Shown: piece by piece, positions 1 to 8,048 of the stretch
Numbering within the stretch: the stretch's first letter is position 1
How the letters are laid out: each line of letters starts with the position of its first letter
From: Firmicutes bacterium FC7
Lineage (GTDB): Bacteria; Bacillota; Clostridia; Tissierellales; Tissierellaceae
Direction: 5' to 3'
Assembly (NCBI GenBank): GCA_022760735.1
Contig: JAKELU010000003.1
Location: forward strand, 129,092 to 181,660
DNA length: 52,569 nucleotides
The notes under the pieces: model-generated
The model's input: only the letters and a program-made list of their open reading frames with translations
The model's database searches: none
Told to the model about the DNA's origin: nothing
Position numbers and translations under genes: made by a program

Positions 1-402
1 ACTTCATCAATAGTTGAATTGATGTTTGCTCTAACACCGTACCTAGAATACCTATAAGGAATTGAAACAATCCTTTTCTGATGTGATTCGAACTATCTCT
101 TTTGGTACCTAGAATACCTATAAGGAATTGAAACCACCTTTCTCCAATCATTGGATTTAACTACAAGGCTGCGTACCTAGAATACCTATAAGGAATTGAA
201 ACTCATATTGCACTTCATTATATTCCCAACCACTAAATTCCGTACCTAGAATACCTATAAGGAATTGAAACAGACAAGATATGAAGCATACAGAACAGGA
301 ATACAGTACCTAGAATACCTATAAGGAATTGAAACTACTCTTGTATTGGGTTCGTCAGGCGAACCTATAAAAGTACATAGATTACTTACAAGGTATTAAA
401 AC
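1..402 (+). CRISPR. CRISPR array 1 (leader-distal end)
   Basis: Five intact 30-nt repeats start at 39, 105, 173, 242 and 306, followed by a decayed sixth at 373-402. The repeat begins GTACCTAGAATACC and ends GGAATTGAAAC. The last eight bases, ATTGAAAC, are the typical 5' handle of type I-B and related crRNAs, so crRNA is read on the plus strand. The decayed repeat at the right end marks the leader-distal end, so the leader and newest spacers lie left of the window. Bases 1-38 are part of a further spacer. Spacers are about 34-39 nt and unrelated to each other by eye. No cas gene is visible nearby. Confidence 0.97.
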
Positions 403-585
403 AAAGAAACTATAATTTCTAAATTCCTTATTCATAGATTTTGTTATATTTATAAATAAGATTTTTATTCTATACACTTTTCTACTTTTATCAAATCATT
501 TAGGTTAACTTATAGACAATAATTGTATGCTAATTATCACATCTGTTAAACTGTACAATTCATAAGATAAAAATTTTATTTTATT
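403..585. other. AT-rich intergenic region
   Basis: Between the CRISPR end and the MerR promoter I see only AT-rich sequence with no convincing gene, RNA or long inverted repeat. Confidence 0.6.
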
Positions 586-618
586 CCTTGACATTGACGT
601 AACGTAAAGGTGTATATT
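586..618 (+). promoter_or_regulatory. MerR-type promoter with 19-bp spacer and dyad operator
   Basis: TTGACA (588-593) and TATATT (613-618) are separated by exactly 19 bp, the over-long spacer typical of promoters activated by MerR-family proteins through DNA untwisting. An imperfect dyad fills the spacer: CCTT at 586-589 mirrors AAGG at 607-610, with further matching positions (AC, TT / AA, GT) inside. It lies directly upstream of the MerR gene, which suggests autoregulation. Confidence 0.75.
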
Positions 619-638
619 AAAAACAGGAGATGATTGCG

Positions 639-1403
639 ATGGAATACACAGTACAAAATTTAGCTCGTTTAGCTGGAGTTAGTACAAGAACATTACGATA
701 TTATGATGAAATTGGTATCCTAAAGCCGGCAAGGATCAATTCATCAGGATATCGTATATATGGACAGAAAGAGGTAGATAGACTGCAGCAGATTATGTTC
801 TATAGAGAATTAGGATTAGAATTGGCAACAATAAAGGAAATTATTACCTCAGAAGATTTTGATGAAAAGGCTGCACTTAGAGAACATCGTATGAGACTCC
901 TAGAGCAGAAATATAGGATTGAGTTGCTAATCAATAATGTTGAAAAGACATTAGCACATAAGGAGGGAAAAATTAAAATGACTGATAAAGAAAAATTTGA
1001 AGGTCTTAAAGATAGACTATTAAAAGAAAATGAAGAAAAGTTTGGTACTGAGATTAGAGAAAAATACGGTAAAGATATAGTTGAAAAATCAAATGAAAGA
1101 TTTAAGAATATGACACAAGAAGAGTTCAATAGGTTAAATGAATTGGCTTCGCAGATCAAATTCTATTTAGGCCAAGCGATGAATCATAGGGATCCATCAA
1201 GTGACCTTGCACAAAAAGCAGCAGAATTACACAAGGAATGGATTACAGCTTGCTGGGGAACCTATGATAAGGAAGCACATGCAAATCTAGCACAAATGTA
1301 TGTAGACGATGAAAGATTTAGAGCATATTATGATGATGAAGTTGAAGGTGCAGCAGAGCTATTAAGAGATGCAATATTCATTTTAACAGGAAGAAGTAAA
1401 TAG
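639..1403 (+). CDS. TipA-like MerR-family multidrug-sensing regulator
   Basis: 254 aa. The N-terminus (residues 1-70) is a MerR winged helix (LARLAGVSTRTLRYYDEIG, then GYRIYG), followed by a dimerisation helix to about residue 110. The C-terminus (about 115-254) is a TipAS antibiotic-recognition domain, recognisable from its Trp/His-rich helices (HKEWITACW, YVDDERFRAYYD). TipA proteins bind thiopeptides and other drugs and activate their own promoter. I start at ATG 639 because AGGAG at 625-629 touches the ATG at 630 and is correctly spaced for 639. An internal ribosome site precedes Met-114, so a short TipAS-like product is possible. The promoter upstream has the 19-bp MerR spacer. The target genes beyond itself are not evident; the FMN reductase downstream is separated by a terminator. 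Confidence 0.9.
   Translation: MEYTVQNLARLAGVSTRTLRYYDEIGILKPARINSSGYRIYGQKEVDRLQQIMFYRELGLELATIKEIITSEDFDEKAALREHRMRLLEQKYRIELLINNVEKTLAHKEGKIKMTDKEKFEGLKDRLLKENEEKFGTEIREKYGKDIVEKSNERFKNMTQEEFNRLNELASQIKFYLGQAMNHRDPSSDLAQKAAELHKEWITACWGTYDKEAHANLAQMYVDDERFRAYYDDEVEGAAELLRDAIFILTGRSK
961..980 (+). promoter_or_regulatory. Internal ribosome binding site for a TipAS-like short product
   Basis: AGGAGGG at 961-967 lies 10 nt before an in-frame ATG at 978-980 inside the regulator gene. Initiation here would give a 141-aa protein consisting of just the drug-binding domain. Streptomyces tipA makes the same pair of products (TipAL and TipAS of about 144 aa) from one gene by internal initiation. Confidence 0.6.
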
Positions 1404-1409
1404 CAATTT

Positions 1410-1448
1410 AAAGCCAACTAAGAGTTATTCTTTTAGTTGGCTTTAATA
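1410..1448 (+). terminator. Rho-independent terminator after the regulator gene
   Basis: AAAGCCAACTAA (1410-1421) and TTAGTTGGCTTT (1433-1444) form a perfect 12-bp stem followed by a short, weak T/A tract. Confidence 0.75.
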
Positions 1449-1489
1449 ATGGGTATATCTTTACTAGTGTAATAATAGGAGGGGTATTG

Positions 1490-2032
1490 ATGAAGGTTGC
1501 TATAATAGTAGGAAGCTTAAGAAAGGATTCATATAACAAAAGAATTGCTAATTTTATGATTGAACGCTATAAGGATAAAATCAACTTTGAAATTGTACCA
1601 ATAGATAAACTGCCTTTATTTAATGAAGATATTGAGAAGGAACCACCTAATGAGGTGCTAGAATTTAAACGCAAAATAAAGGAAAGTGATGGGGTTTTAT
1701 TCATTACACCTGAATATAATCATTCTATATCTGGGGGGTTGAAAAATGCTTTGGACTGGTGTTCTAGAGTTGATAGAGTCCTTGTTAATAAGCCTGTATT
1801 TATAATTGGTGCTTCTAATGGCAATGTGGGGACAGCAAGATGCCAGTCTCATTTAACTCAAGTTTTAAATTCACCTGGAGTAATGGCTCGAAATTTACCA
1901 GGTACACATATACTAATACCAAATGTTCAAGATCATTTTGATCTTGAAGGTAATTTTAATTGCGAAAGAACAATTAACTATCTTGACAAAGTTGTTATAA
2001 AGTTTGTTCAATGGGTTGAAAAATCTAAATAG
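1490..2032 (+). CDS. NADPH-dependent FMN reductase (flavodoxin-like)
   Basis: 180 aa, the usual length for the FMN_red family. The start MKVAIIVGSLRKDSYNKRI carries the FMN phosphate-binding GSLRxxSxN loop. TPEYNHSISGGLKNALDW (about residues 78-95) is the family's second flavin-binding signature. Such soluble enzymes reduce flavins, quinones, azo dyes or chromate with NAD(P)H; the true substrate cannot be told from sequence. ATG 1490 is chosen over TTG 1487 because AGGAGGGG at 1477-1484 is too close to the TTG. It lies between two terminators and so is probably transcribed alone. Confidence 0.9.
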   Translation: MKVAIIVGSLRKDSYNKRIANFMIERYKDKINFEIVPIDKLPLFNEDIEKEPPNEVLEFKRKIKESDGVLFITPEYNHSISGGLKNALDWCSRVDRVLVNKPVFIIGASNGNVGTARCQSHLTQVLNSPGVMARNLPGTHILIPNVQDHFDLEGNFNCERTINYLDKVVIKFVQWVEKSK

Positions 2033-2157
2033 TCTAACTACAGGTTTGCAATATTTTGAAAAATATAGTATTATTAAATAGTGAGTAATTTAATTGTACA
2101 TTTTCAAATATATGGGCAAACCGATTATCTTAAACAATCCTTTTAATGTTCCTTTTG

Positions 2158-2185
2158 GACTATGGTTTCCCATAGTCTATTTTTA
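2158..2185 (+). terminator. Rho-independent terminator after FMN reductase
   Basis: GACTATGG (2158-2165) and CCATAGTC (2170-2177) form an 8-bp stem with a 4-nt loop, followed by TATTTTTATT. Confidence 0.8.
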
Positions 2186-2267
2186 TTCTTTATTTTATAC
2201 CTATAGGAAATTCGATATTTTTCCAAGATTAATTTAATTAAAAACTAAATACTAAAGGAGGAATGTT

Positions 2268-3260
2268 ATGTTACATGTTGGACTACTTTATAGAAAAGTA
2301 GAGGCAAGTAATAGAGACATTGATCCGTTGGATCCTCATGGAGCTATTCAAGTAGACCTTACAGTGAAGGGTATTGAAAAGGCTCTATTAAGCAAAGGAT
2401 ACAAAGTTTCATTAATTCCTGCCTCATTAGACTTATTACAGAGAATAGCTGAAATTAAGGACTTAGATGTGATTTTTAATGCTTGTACAGGGATAACTAA
2501 TAAAAGACAGCAAGCAAACGTTGTAGCTATGTTAGAGTTACAAGATGTTCCATTTGTAGGCTCAAGCTTATCAACTCATATCTTAGGTCTTCATAAACAG
2601 ATAAGCAAAAGGTTGTTTAGGAGTGTAAATATTCCTACTCCAAATTTTCAAGTCTTCTATACTGGAGATGAGGAAATAAACAATAGCCTAAAATATCCAC
2701 TTATCGTTAAGCCTGAACACGAAGGCTCAAGTCTTGGAATCTCGAATGATAGTGTAGTTTTTAATGAAGATGATTTAAGGAAAAAGGTGGCTGAGGTCAT
2801 TAATGTATTTAAACAGCCTGCCCTTGTAGAAGAATTTGTTAGAGGGCGTGAATTTACTGTTGGAGTGTTAGGTAATGATGATCCAGAGGTGTTACCAATA
2901 TTAGAGATACTATACGGTAATAAAGAAGGATTAATGACAGTAGACATAAAGGCAAAGGATTCTGTAGGACAACAATGCCCTGCAAATATTAGTGAAGAGC
3001 TGGTTGATCAAATAAAGGATTATGCAAAAAAAGCTTATAAAGCTTTAAACTGTCATGAATATGCAAGAATTGATGTTAGATTAGATGAGAATAATGTTCC
3101 AAACTTTATTGAAATAAATACTTTACCTGGTCTGCAACCTGATTATAGTGACTTTCCTAAGATGGCAAAGGTAGCGGGTTATAGCTATGAGGATTTAATA
3201 GATAAGATGGTACGATTGGCTATAGAACGCGCTAATAAAGAGTTAAGCTATAATATTTAA
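2268..3260 (+). CDS. D-Ala-D-Ala-ligase-like ATP-grasp enzyme
   Basis: 330 aa. ATP-grasp features of the Ddl family are clear: KPEHEGSSLGIS (about 149-160, ATP-binding Lys and glycine-rich loop), the Asp/Arg of ARIDVRLDENN, and the metal-binding EINTLPGLQPDYSDFP near residue 283. The N-terminal region is unlike ordinary Ddl, which has a GGxSxEHxVS motif; here it reads LYRKVEASNRDIDPLDPHG. The enzyme therefore probably joins a carboxylate to an amine of a different substrate. It opens a three-gene operon (36 bp to the opine-dehydrogenase-like gene, then 5 bp to the B12 protein), which argues against a simple cell-wall role. AGGAGG precedes ATG 2268. Confidence 0.8.
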   Translation: MLHVGLLYRKVEASNRDIDPLDPHGAIQVDLTVKGIEKALLSKGYKVSLIPASLDLLQRIAEIKDLDVIFNACTGITNKRQQANVVAMLELQDVPFVGSSLSTHILGLHKQISKRLFRSVNIPTPNFQVFYTGDEEINNSLKYPLIVKPEHEGSSLGISNDSVVFNEDDLRKKVAEVINVFKQPALVEEFVRGREFTVGVLGNDDPEVLPILEILYGNKEGLMTVDIKAKDSVGQQCPANISEELVDQIKDYAKKAYKALNCHEYARIDVRLDENNVPNFIEINTLPGLQPDYSDFPKMAKVAGYSYEDLIDKMVRLAIERANKELSYNI

Positions 3261-3295
3261 CATATTTTACCTGTATGATAAAAGGAGGTGGATAG

Positions 3296-4375
3296 ATGAA
3301 AGTAACTATTTTGGGAGCTGGAAATTCTGGTATTGCAATGGCTGCTCATTTAAGCAAGGAAGGAAATGAAGTAACCTTATGGAATAGATCTCGTTCAACT
3401 ATATCGAAACTTATTAAAACTAGAACAATCCATTGTGAAGGTGTTATAAGTGGCGAAGTTAATGTAGATATGGTAACAGATGACATAAAAGTTGCTCTAA
3501 AAGATCCAGATATTATTTTGATAACAACACCTGCAAACTCTCATAAAGAACTTGCAGAGTTAATAGCAAAGAATATAGATAAATCAACAGCTATAGTTTT
3601 AAATCCAGGAAGGACATTTGGAGCAATAGAGTTTAAAAGTACTTATAAAAAATATAATAAGATTCATAGACAAATTATAGGGGAGACCCAGACTATAATA
3701 TATACATGTAGAAAAACCGCTGAAGATGCAGTGAACATAATGGCATTTAAAGATTCTGTACTAATATCTTCATTGAATACAGAACCTAATAATACTATTA
3801 TGGATTACTTACCAGATTGCTTAAAAAACTATTTTACTCCAGCTAAATCCATAATAGAAACTTCCATTGGAAATGTTGGTATGATACTTCATTGTGCTCC
3901 ATTGTTATTAAATGCTGGATGGACAGAAAATTTATCAAATAGCTATAAATACTATTATGATGGCATAACTCCTACAATAGCAGGATTATTAGAGAAAATT
4001 GATATGGAAAGAGTGGCTGTATCAGAAGCCTTAGGGCATAGAGTTGAATCAACTATGGAATGGATGAAACGAACATATCACGTTAGTGGAAATAGCCTTT
4101 ATGAGTGCATCCAAAATAATGATGCTTATAAAACTATTGAAGCACCGAGTTCTCTAAGGCATAGATATATCTTTGAGGACATTCCTTGTGGTCTGGTGCC
4201 ATTAGAAGCTATAGGTATTAGATTAGGACTAGATATGAGCTATACAACATTAATAGTTGACTTAGCATCCAAGCTAATGAATGTTGACTTTAGACTAATC
4301 GGACGTAATTTGAAGTATTTAGATATTTCATTAAGTAAATATATACATGGAGACAATCTTTGGAGGGTGGGCTAA
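3296..4375 (+). CDS. Opine/octopine-dehydrogenase-like NAD(P)-dependent enzyme
   Basis: 359 aa. The Rossmann motif GAGNSGIAMAAHL (residues 7-19) binds NAD(P). The C-terminal half carries the family helical domain, with ETSIGNVGMILHCAPLLLNAG (near 195-215; the His is the family's catalytic residue) and HRYIFEDIPCGLVPLEA near 290. Opine dehydrogenases reductively join an amino acid to an alpha-keto acid; distant relatives make opine metallophores. The gene is tightly coupled to the B12-protein gene downstream (5-bp gap) and follows the ATP-grasp ligase, so it likely acts in the same pathway. AAAGGAGG sits just before ATG 3296. The exact substrate cannot be read from the sequence. Confidence 0.82.
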   Translation: MKVTILGAGNSGIAMAAHLSKEGNEVTLWNRSRSTISKLIKTRTIHCEGVISGEVNVDMVTDDIKVALKDPDIILITTPANSHKELAELIAKNIDKSTAIVLNPGRTFGAIEFKSTYKKYNKIHRQIIGETQTIIYTCRKTAEDAVNIMAFKDSVLISSLNTEPNNTIMDYLPDCLKNYFTPAKSIIETSIGNVGMILHCAPLLLNAGWTENLSNSYKYYYDGITPTIAGLLEKIDMERVAVSEALGHRVESTMEWMKRTYHVSGNSLYECIQNNDAYKTIEAPSSLRHRYIFEDIPCGLVPLEAIGIRLGLDMSYTTLIVDLASKLMNVDFRLIGRNLKYLDISLSKYIHGDNLWRVG

Positions 4376-4380
4376 TAGTT

Positions 4381-6276
4381 ATGGGAAAATATATAAAATA
4401 TGGCTTTATAAAACCTGCCTTAGACGCACATACATTAGGAATTAATACTGCAGCGGAGCTTTTGCGTGATTGTGGCTATGATGTAACGATTGCTAAGGAG
4501 TCAATCGCCCAGGCTATGAACGACTATAGGCATGAAGTCCGACGCAAAATAGTTATAGATTGGATAATTTTAGATAAAATAACTAGACTTGGTATCAGCT
4601 ATAGGCTGGATAAAGATGATGCAGTTAATATGTTAGGGTTCCTAATTGAAGAATTAAAAAAAGCAAATCTATTGCAATTCCAAGGTGGGCAAATTGAGAA
4701 TATATTCTTTGCAGGACTTCCTAAGACCTGCGAAGCAGTTGAAAAAGAATTTAAAGGTTTAGTAAAGACTTTTATTGGAGGAGAAACAATTCGAGAGTCA
4801 TTGATAAAAATGGGTGTATCGGAAGAGAGAATTCCTAGTGATATATCTGAAGGAAGTAAATATGATGAATCATTGTTGGAATTTGGTAAAAAAATAATTG
4901 ACTCCCAGGAGTACTTAAAATACAAACCAAGTGATAGATCAGGATACTTAGAATTTGGAACGGATAAAGATAATGTTACAAAGAGAATAGATTCAAATAT
5001 TAGGGAGAATTTCGAACCTTTGATGAGAGCCCATGTAGGACCTTACTCATCTAAAATGACTCGTATGGAATCAGTAAATGAATTTGTTAATTGGGCAAGG
5101 ACTTTAGCTCAATCAAATTATTTAGATATACTTTCAATCGGGAGCTCTCAGTTAACTCAATCTAACTTTGGTGAAGATTGGGGAGATAAAACTAACGGTG
5201 GAGGAGTTCCGATAAATTCTCCTAAAGAATATAGAATGATATGGGAAGCATCAAGACCATTATTAGTAAGAACCTATGCAGGAACTAAGAATATTCCATA
5301 TCTTGCTGAAGTTTATGAGAAAACTCTAAATATATGTTGGCATGCATTGTCATTATGGTGGTTTAACAAGTTAGACGGTAGAGGGCCATATGATGTATAT
5401 ACAAATTTAAGCCAACATATTGAAACGATAAAATATATTGCAAAAACAAATAAACCTCTTGAGGCAAATGTATCTCATCATTTTGCTTTTAGAGGTGCAG
5501 ATGATATTACTTACATTGTATCTGCATACTTAGCAGCTAAATTGGCAAAGACATTAGGGATAAAGACATTTATACTTCAGAACATGTTAAATACTCCAAG
5601 ATCCACTTGGGGAATACAAGACTTAGCAAAATCAAGGGCGATGCTTAAACTTGTAAAAAGTCTAGAAGATAGTAATTTTAGGATTTTATTACAACCGAGA
5701 GCGGGCTTAGATTACTTTAAACCAGATCTTTATGAAGCTAGAATACAATTAGCTGCAGTAACGGGATTGATGGATGATATAGATCCATATAATGAAATGA
5801 GTCCACCGATAATCCATGTTGTCAGCTATTCAGAAGCATCTCACTTGGCAACTCCAGAGATTATAATTGAAAGCATAAAAATTACACAGCATTCTTTACA
5901 AAAGTATCGTGAACTAAGAAGACAAGGTAAAATTGAAGATATGGGCAAAAATTCTGATGTATATGAAAGATCAATTGAACTCTATGAGTCTGCTAAGAAG
6001 ATGATTGCTGCTATAGAAAGTCGCGTTAATAATCCTTACTCTGCTGAAGGGTTTTATAAAATATTTGCAGCAGGCTTTTTACCAGTACCATATTTATGGG
6101 GAGAAGTTGAAGAGTTTAAACACGCAAGAAATTGGAGAACAAAACCTATTAGAGGTAGTATAAAAATAGTTGATGAAAATAATAAGGTAATTAAAACAGA
6201 AAAGGTTATTGAAATTGCTACGGGAAATTTAAAAGATGCAGAATATAATTTAAAACAGCGCCAAAAAATCCAATAG
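4381..6276 (+). CDS. Fused B12-binding / glutamate-mutase-E-like protein
   Basis: 631 aa. Residues 1-150 resemble a cobalamin-binding Rossmann domain: ALDAHTLG at 13-20 contains DxHxxG, whose His is the lower cobalt ligand in base-off B12 enzymes, and FIGGET follows at about 130. From about residue 200 the protein resembles the TIM-barrel E subunit of methylaspartate (glutamate) mutase; QPRAGLD (near 437) parallels the AQPRAGV stretch of GlmE. Normal glutamate mutase has separate S and E subunits, so this is a fused arrangement. No methylaspartate ammonia-lyase gene is nearby. I infer a B12-dependent carbon-skeleton mutase acting with the ligase and dehydrogenase. ATG 4381 is chosen; an upstream TTG at 4360 would overlap the previous gene. 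A non-catalytic or different B12 role is possible. Confidence 0.6.
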   Translation: MGKYIKYGFIKPALDAHTLGINTAAELLRDCGYDVTIAKESIAQAMNDYRHEVRRKIVIDWIILDKITRLGISYRLDKDDAVNMLGFLIEELKKANLLQFQGGQIENIFFAGLPKTCEAVEKEFKGLVKTFIGGETIRESLIKMGVSEERIPSDISEGSKYDESLLEFGKKIIDSQEYLKYKPSDRSGYLEFGTDKDNVTKRIDSNIRENFEPLMRAHVGPYSSKMTRMESVNEFVNWARTLAQSNYLDILSIGSSQLTQSNFGEDWGDKTNGGGVPINSPKEYRMIWEASRPLLVRTYAGTKNIPYLAEVYEKTLNICWHALSLWWFNKLDGRGPYDVYTNLSQHIETIKYIAKTNKPLEANVSHHFAFRGADDITYIVSAYLAAKLAKTLGIKTFILQNMLNTPRSTWGIQDLAKSRAMLKLVKSLEDSNFRILLQPRAGLDYFKPDLYEARIQLAAVTGLMDDIDPYNEMSPPIIHVVSYSEASHLATPEIIIESIKITQHSLQKYRELRRQGKIEDMGKNSDVYERSIELYESAKKMIAAIESRVNNPYSAEGFYKIFAAGFLPVPYLWGEVEEFKHARNWRTKPIRGSIKIVDENNKVIKTEKVIEIATGNLKDAEYNLKQRQKIQ

Positions 6277-6287
6277 TAAATAATTAA

Positions 6288-6329
6288 GGCTTAGGAAGAT
6301 ATAAAACATATTACCCTAAGCCCTTTTTT
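6288..6329. terminator. Terminator between convergent genes
   Basis: GGCTTAGG (6288-6295) and CCTAAGCC (6315-6322) form a stem followed by CTTTTTT on the plus strand. It ends the B12-protein operon just before the convergent aminopeptidase gene. Confidence 0.8.
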
Positions 6330-6350
6330 GCTAAATTTTGTTTGGCCACC

Positions 6351-7586
6351 TTATATTGCCCATTCGCCATCTTTAAATATTTGGACTTTCTCTCCTGTAT
6401 GAGTCTCACCTACAATCGATAAGTCGTTGGAGCCAATCATAAAGTCTTCGTGCGTAAGAGAGTTATTTACACCTGCTTTTGCAAGTTCCTCATCAGTCAT
6501 ATTTTCCCCATTTTTTATACTAGTAGGGTATGCTTTTCCAAAGGCTAAATGACAGCTTGCATTTTCATCAAACAATGTATTAAAGAATACGATATTAGAT
6601 TGAGAAATTGGTGAGCTATATGGAACTAAAGCAACTTCACCTAAGTACTTAGCACCCTCATCTATATTAAGTAAATCCTTAAGTATCTCCTGGCCTACTT
6701 TAGCTTCGAAATTAACTACCTTGCCATTCTTGAACTCCAATTTAAATTCATCGATTAAATTTCCACCATAGTTTAATGGCTTTGTACTGTACACTACTCC
6801 GTTAACACCATCTTTATGAGGAAGTGTATATACTTCTTCAGTAGGCATATTTGCAACAAATGGTATCCCTTTTATGTTTTTACTTCCTCCACCCTGCCAG
6901 ATATGTCCTTCAGGCAATTCTAGAACTAAATCAGTACCATTAGATGATGAAAAATGAAGAGTTTTAAAATTCTTCTCATTCAAGAAAGCACTTCTTTCTT
7001 CTAGTGATTTAACATGTTCCTTCCATGCTTCAATTGGATTATCAAGGTTCATTCTAGTTGCTTTAAATATTGCATCCCATAGCATTTCTACAGCCTTTTC
7101 TTCATCAACGTCTTTAAATACCTTGCTAGCCCATCCTTTTGTTGGAATGGAAACAACACACCAGGAATTTATGTCATTCATTGTGTATTTTCTAAATTCC
7201 TTCATACCAAGGCTAGCAGCTTTATTTGCTACTGCTATTTTCTTAGGATCTATATCCTTCAATAGCTCTGGATCATCTGCATGAATGGAAATAAAACCTG
7301 CTCCCTTTTCAGCGTAAAAAATCATAGCGTCTTGCTTCCATTTAGGAAAATTTTCGAACACTTCCATTGGGGCATTTTCATATTTTAACTTTGTTAGGGT
7401 GTCATCCGACCAATTTATATAAACATCACTGGCACCATACTCATAAGCATTTTTAGCAAGTAATCTTACAAATTCAGCTCCTTCTACAGGTGCTGAAATT
7501 ACTAAAGGTTGATTTTTTTGAAGATTTATCCCTACTTCAATAATTAGCTTTGCATACTCATTTAATTTTGATTCAAAATTTCCCAC
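6351..7586 (-). CDS. M29-family aminopeptidase (AmpS/aminopeptidase T type)
   Basis: 411 aa, the usual length for peptidase family M29 (dimetal, cytosolic, broad aminopeptidases). Recognisable stretches are LPEGHIWQGGGSKN with FVANMPTEEVYTLPHKDGVNG (metal-binding Glu and His), and GEVALVPYSSPISQSNIVFFNTLFDENASCHLAFGKAY near residues 317-354. The C-terminus LTHEDFMIGSNDLSIVGET also fits. It starts at GTG (7586-7584) with AGGTGAG about 6 nt upstream. It stands alone on the minus strand between the B12 operon and the second CRISPR leader region, and probably recycles peptides. Confidence 0.9.
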   Translation of the reverse strand: MGNFESKLNEYAKLIIEVGINLQKNQPLVISAPVEGAEFVRLLAKNAYEYGASDVYINWSDDTLTKLKYENAPMEVFENFPKWKQDAMIFYAEKGAGFISIHADDPELLKDIDPKKIAVANKAASLGMKEFRKYTMNDINSWCVVSIPTKGWASKVFKDVDEEKAVEMLWDAIFKATRMNLDNPIEAWKEHVKSLEERSAFLNEKNFKTLHFSSSNGTDLVLELPEGHIWQGGGSKNIKGIPFVANMPTEEVYTLPHKDGVNGVVYSTKPLNYGGNLIDEFKLEFKNGKVVNFEAKVGQEILKDLLNIDEGAKYLGEVALVPYSSPISQSNIVFFNTLFDENASCHLAFGKAYPTSIKNGENMTDEELAKAGVNNSLTHEDFMIGSNDLSIVGETHTGEKVQIFKDGEWAI

Positions 7587-7794
7587 TAAAAACTCACCTC
7601 ATCTAATTAATAAGTATAGTTTACCTCAAATTCCATAACATGTAAATGTGTAGATATGATATAAAATACTACTATGAAGTATATTAAATTATTAACTAAA
7701 CTATTCAAATATTTGTATATGCGGAATATGATTATAAACTAATTGTTTTAAGTGTATAAATGGAACTTAAAAAATTTTCTGTAGAGGGAAGGAT

Positions 7795-7821
7795 TTTAAT
7801 ACTTCTTGTAGAAGTATTAAA
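7795..7821. repeat. Perfect 12-bp hairpin upstream of CRISPR leader
   Basis: TTTAATACTTCT (7795-7806), loop TGT, AGAAGTATTAAA (7810-7821). There is no T run directly after it on either strand. The role is unknown; it could terminate transcription heading into the leader. Confidence 0.7.
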
Positions 7822-7911
7822 TAATCAAATATGGTTTGTCACGATTTACAGATAAAGAATGTAAAAGGATAGTCAGTTATGTAATTAAATTTATAATAAA
7901 TATTATTTTCC

Positions 7912-7949
7912 GTCGACCTATAATACAGTAAAATATCTAAGGGGTCGAC
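7912..7949. repeat. Inverted repeat GTCGACC...GGTCGAC in CRISPR leader
   Basis: GTCGACC (7912-7918) and GGTCGAC (7943-7949) are perfect inverted repeats separated by 24 nt, about 100 bp before the first repeat. They stand out as GC-rich islands in nearly pure AT sequence, which suggests a protein-binding site such as one for an adaptation or regulatory protein. The function is inferred only. Confidence 0.65.
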
Positions 7950-8048
7950 AGAAGTAAAAATCCCTTAATTTCAATATTATAATAAATATTATAAGATAAT
8001 TATTAAATATGATAGAATAATGGTGTAGTATTAGTGCCATGTGCACGG

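Larger units (their letters stand above)
7587..8048 (+). promoter_or_regulatory. CRISPR array 2 leader region
   Basis: This AT-rich, gene-free stretch lies on the leader side of array 2, immediately before its first, unmutated repeat. Leaders drive array transcription and direct new spacer insertion. Visible structure includes a perfect 12-bp hairpin (7795-7821) and a spaced inverted repeat GTCGACC / GGTCGAC (7912-7949). The last about 90 bases before the first repeat are nearly pure A/T, then turn to GTGCCATGTGCACG. The exact leader boundary cannot be set from one copy. Confidence 0.7.

Noticed and set aside
403-585. Possible small RNA or gene after CRISPR array 1
   Set aside because: Only AT-rich sequence is seen; no stable hairpin, promoter pair or coding frame with a ribosome site.
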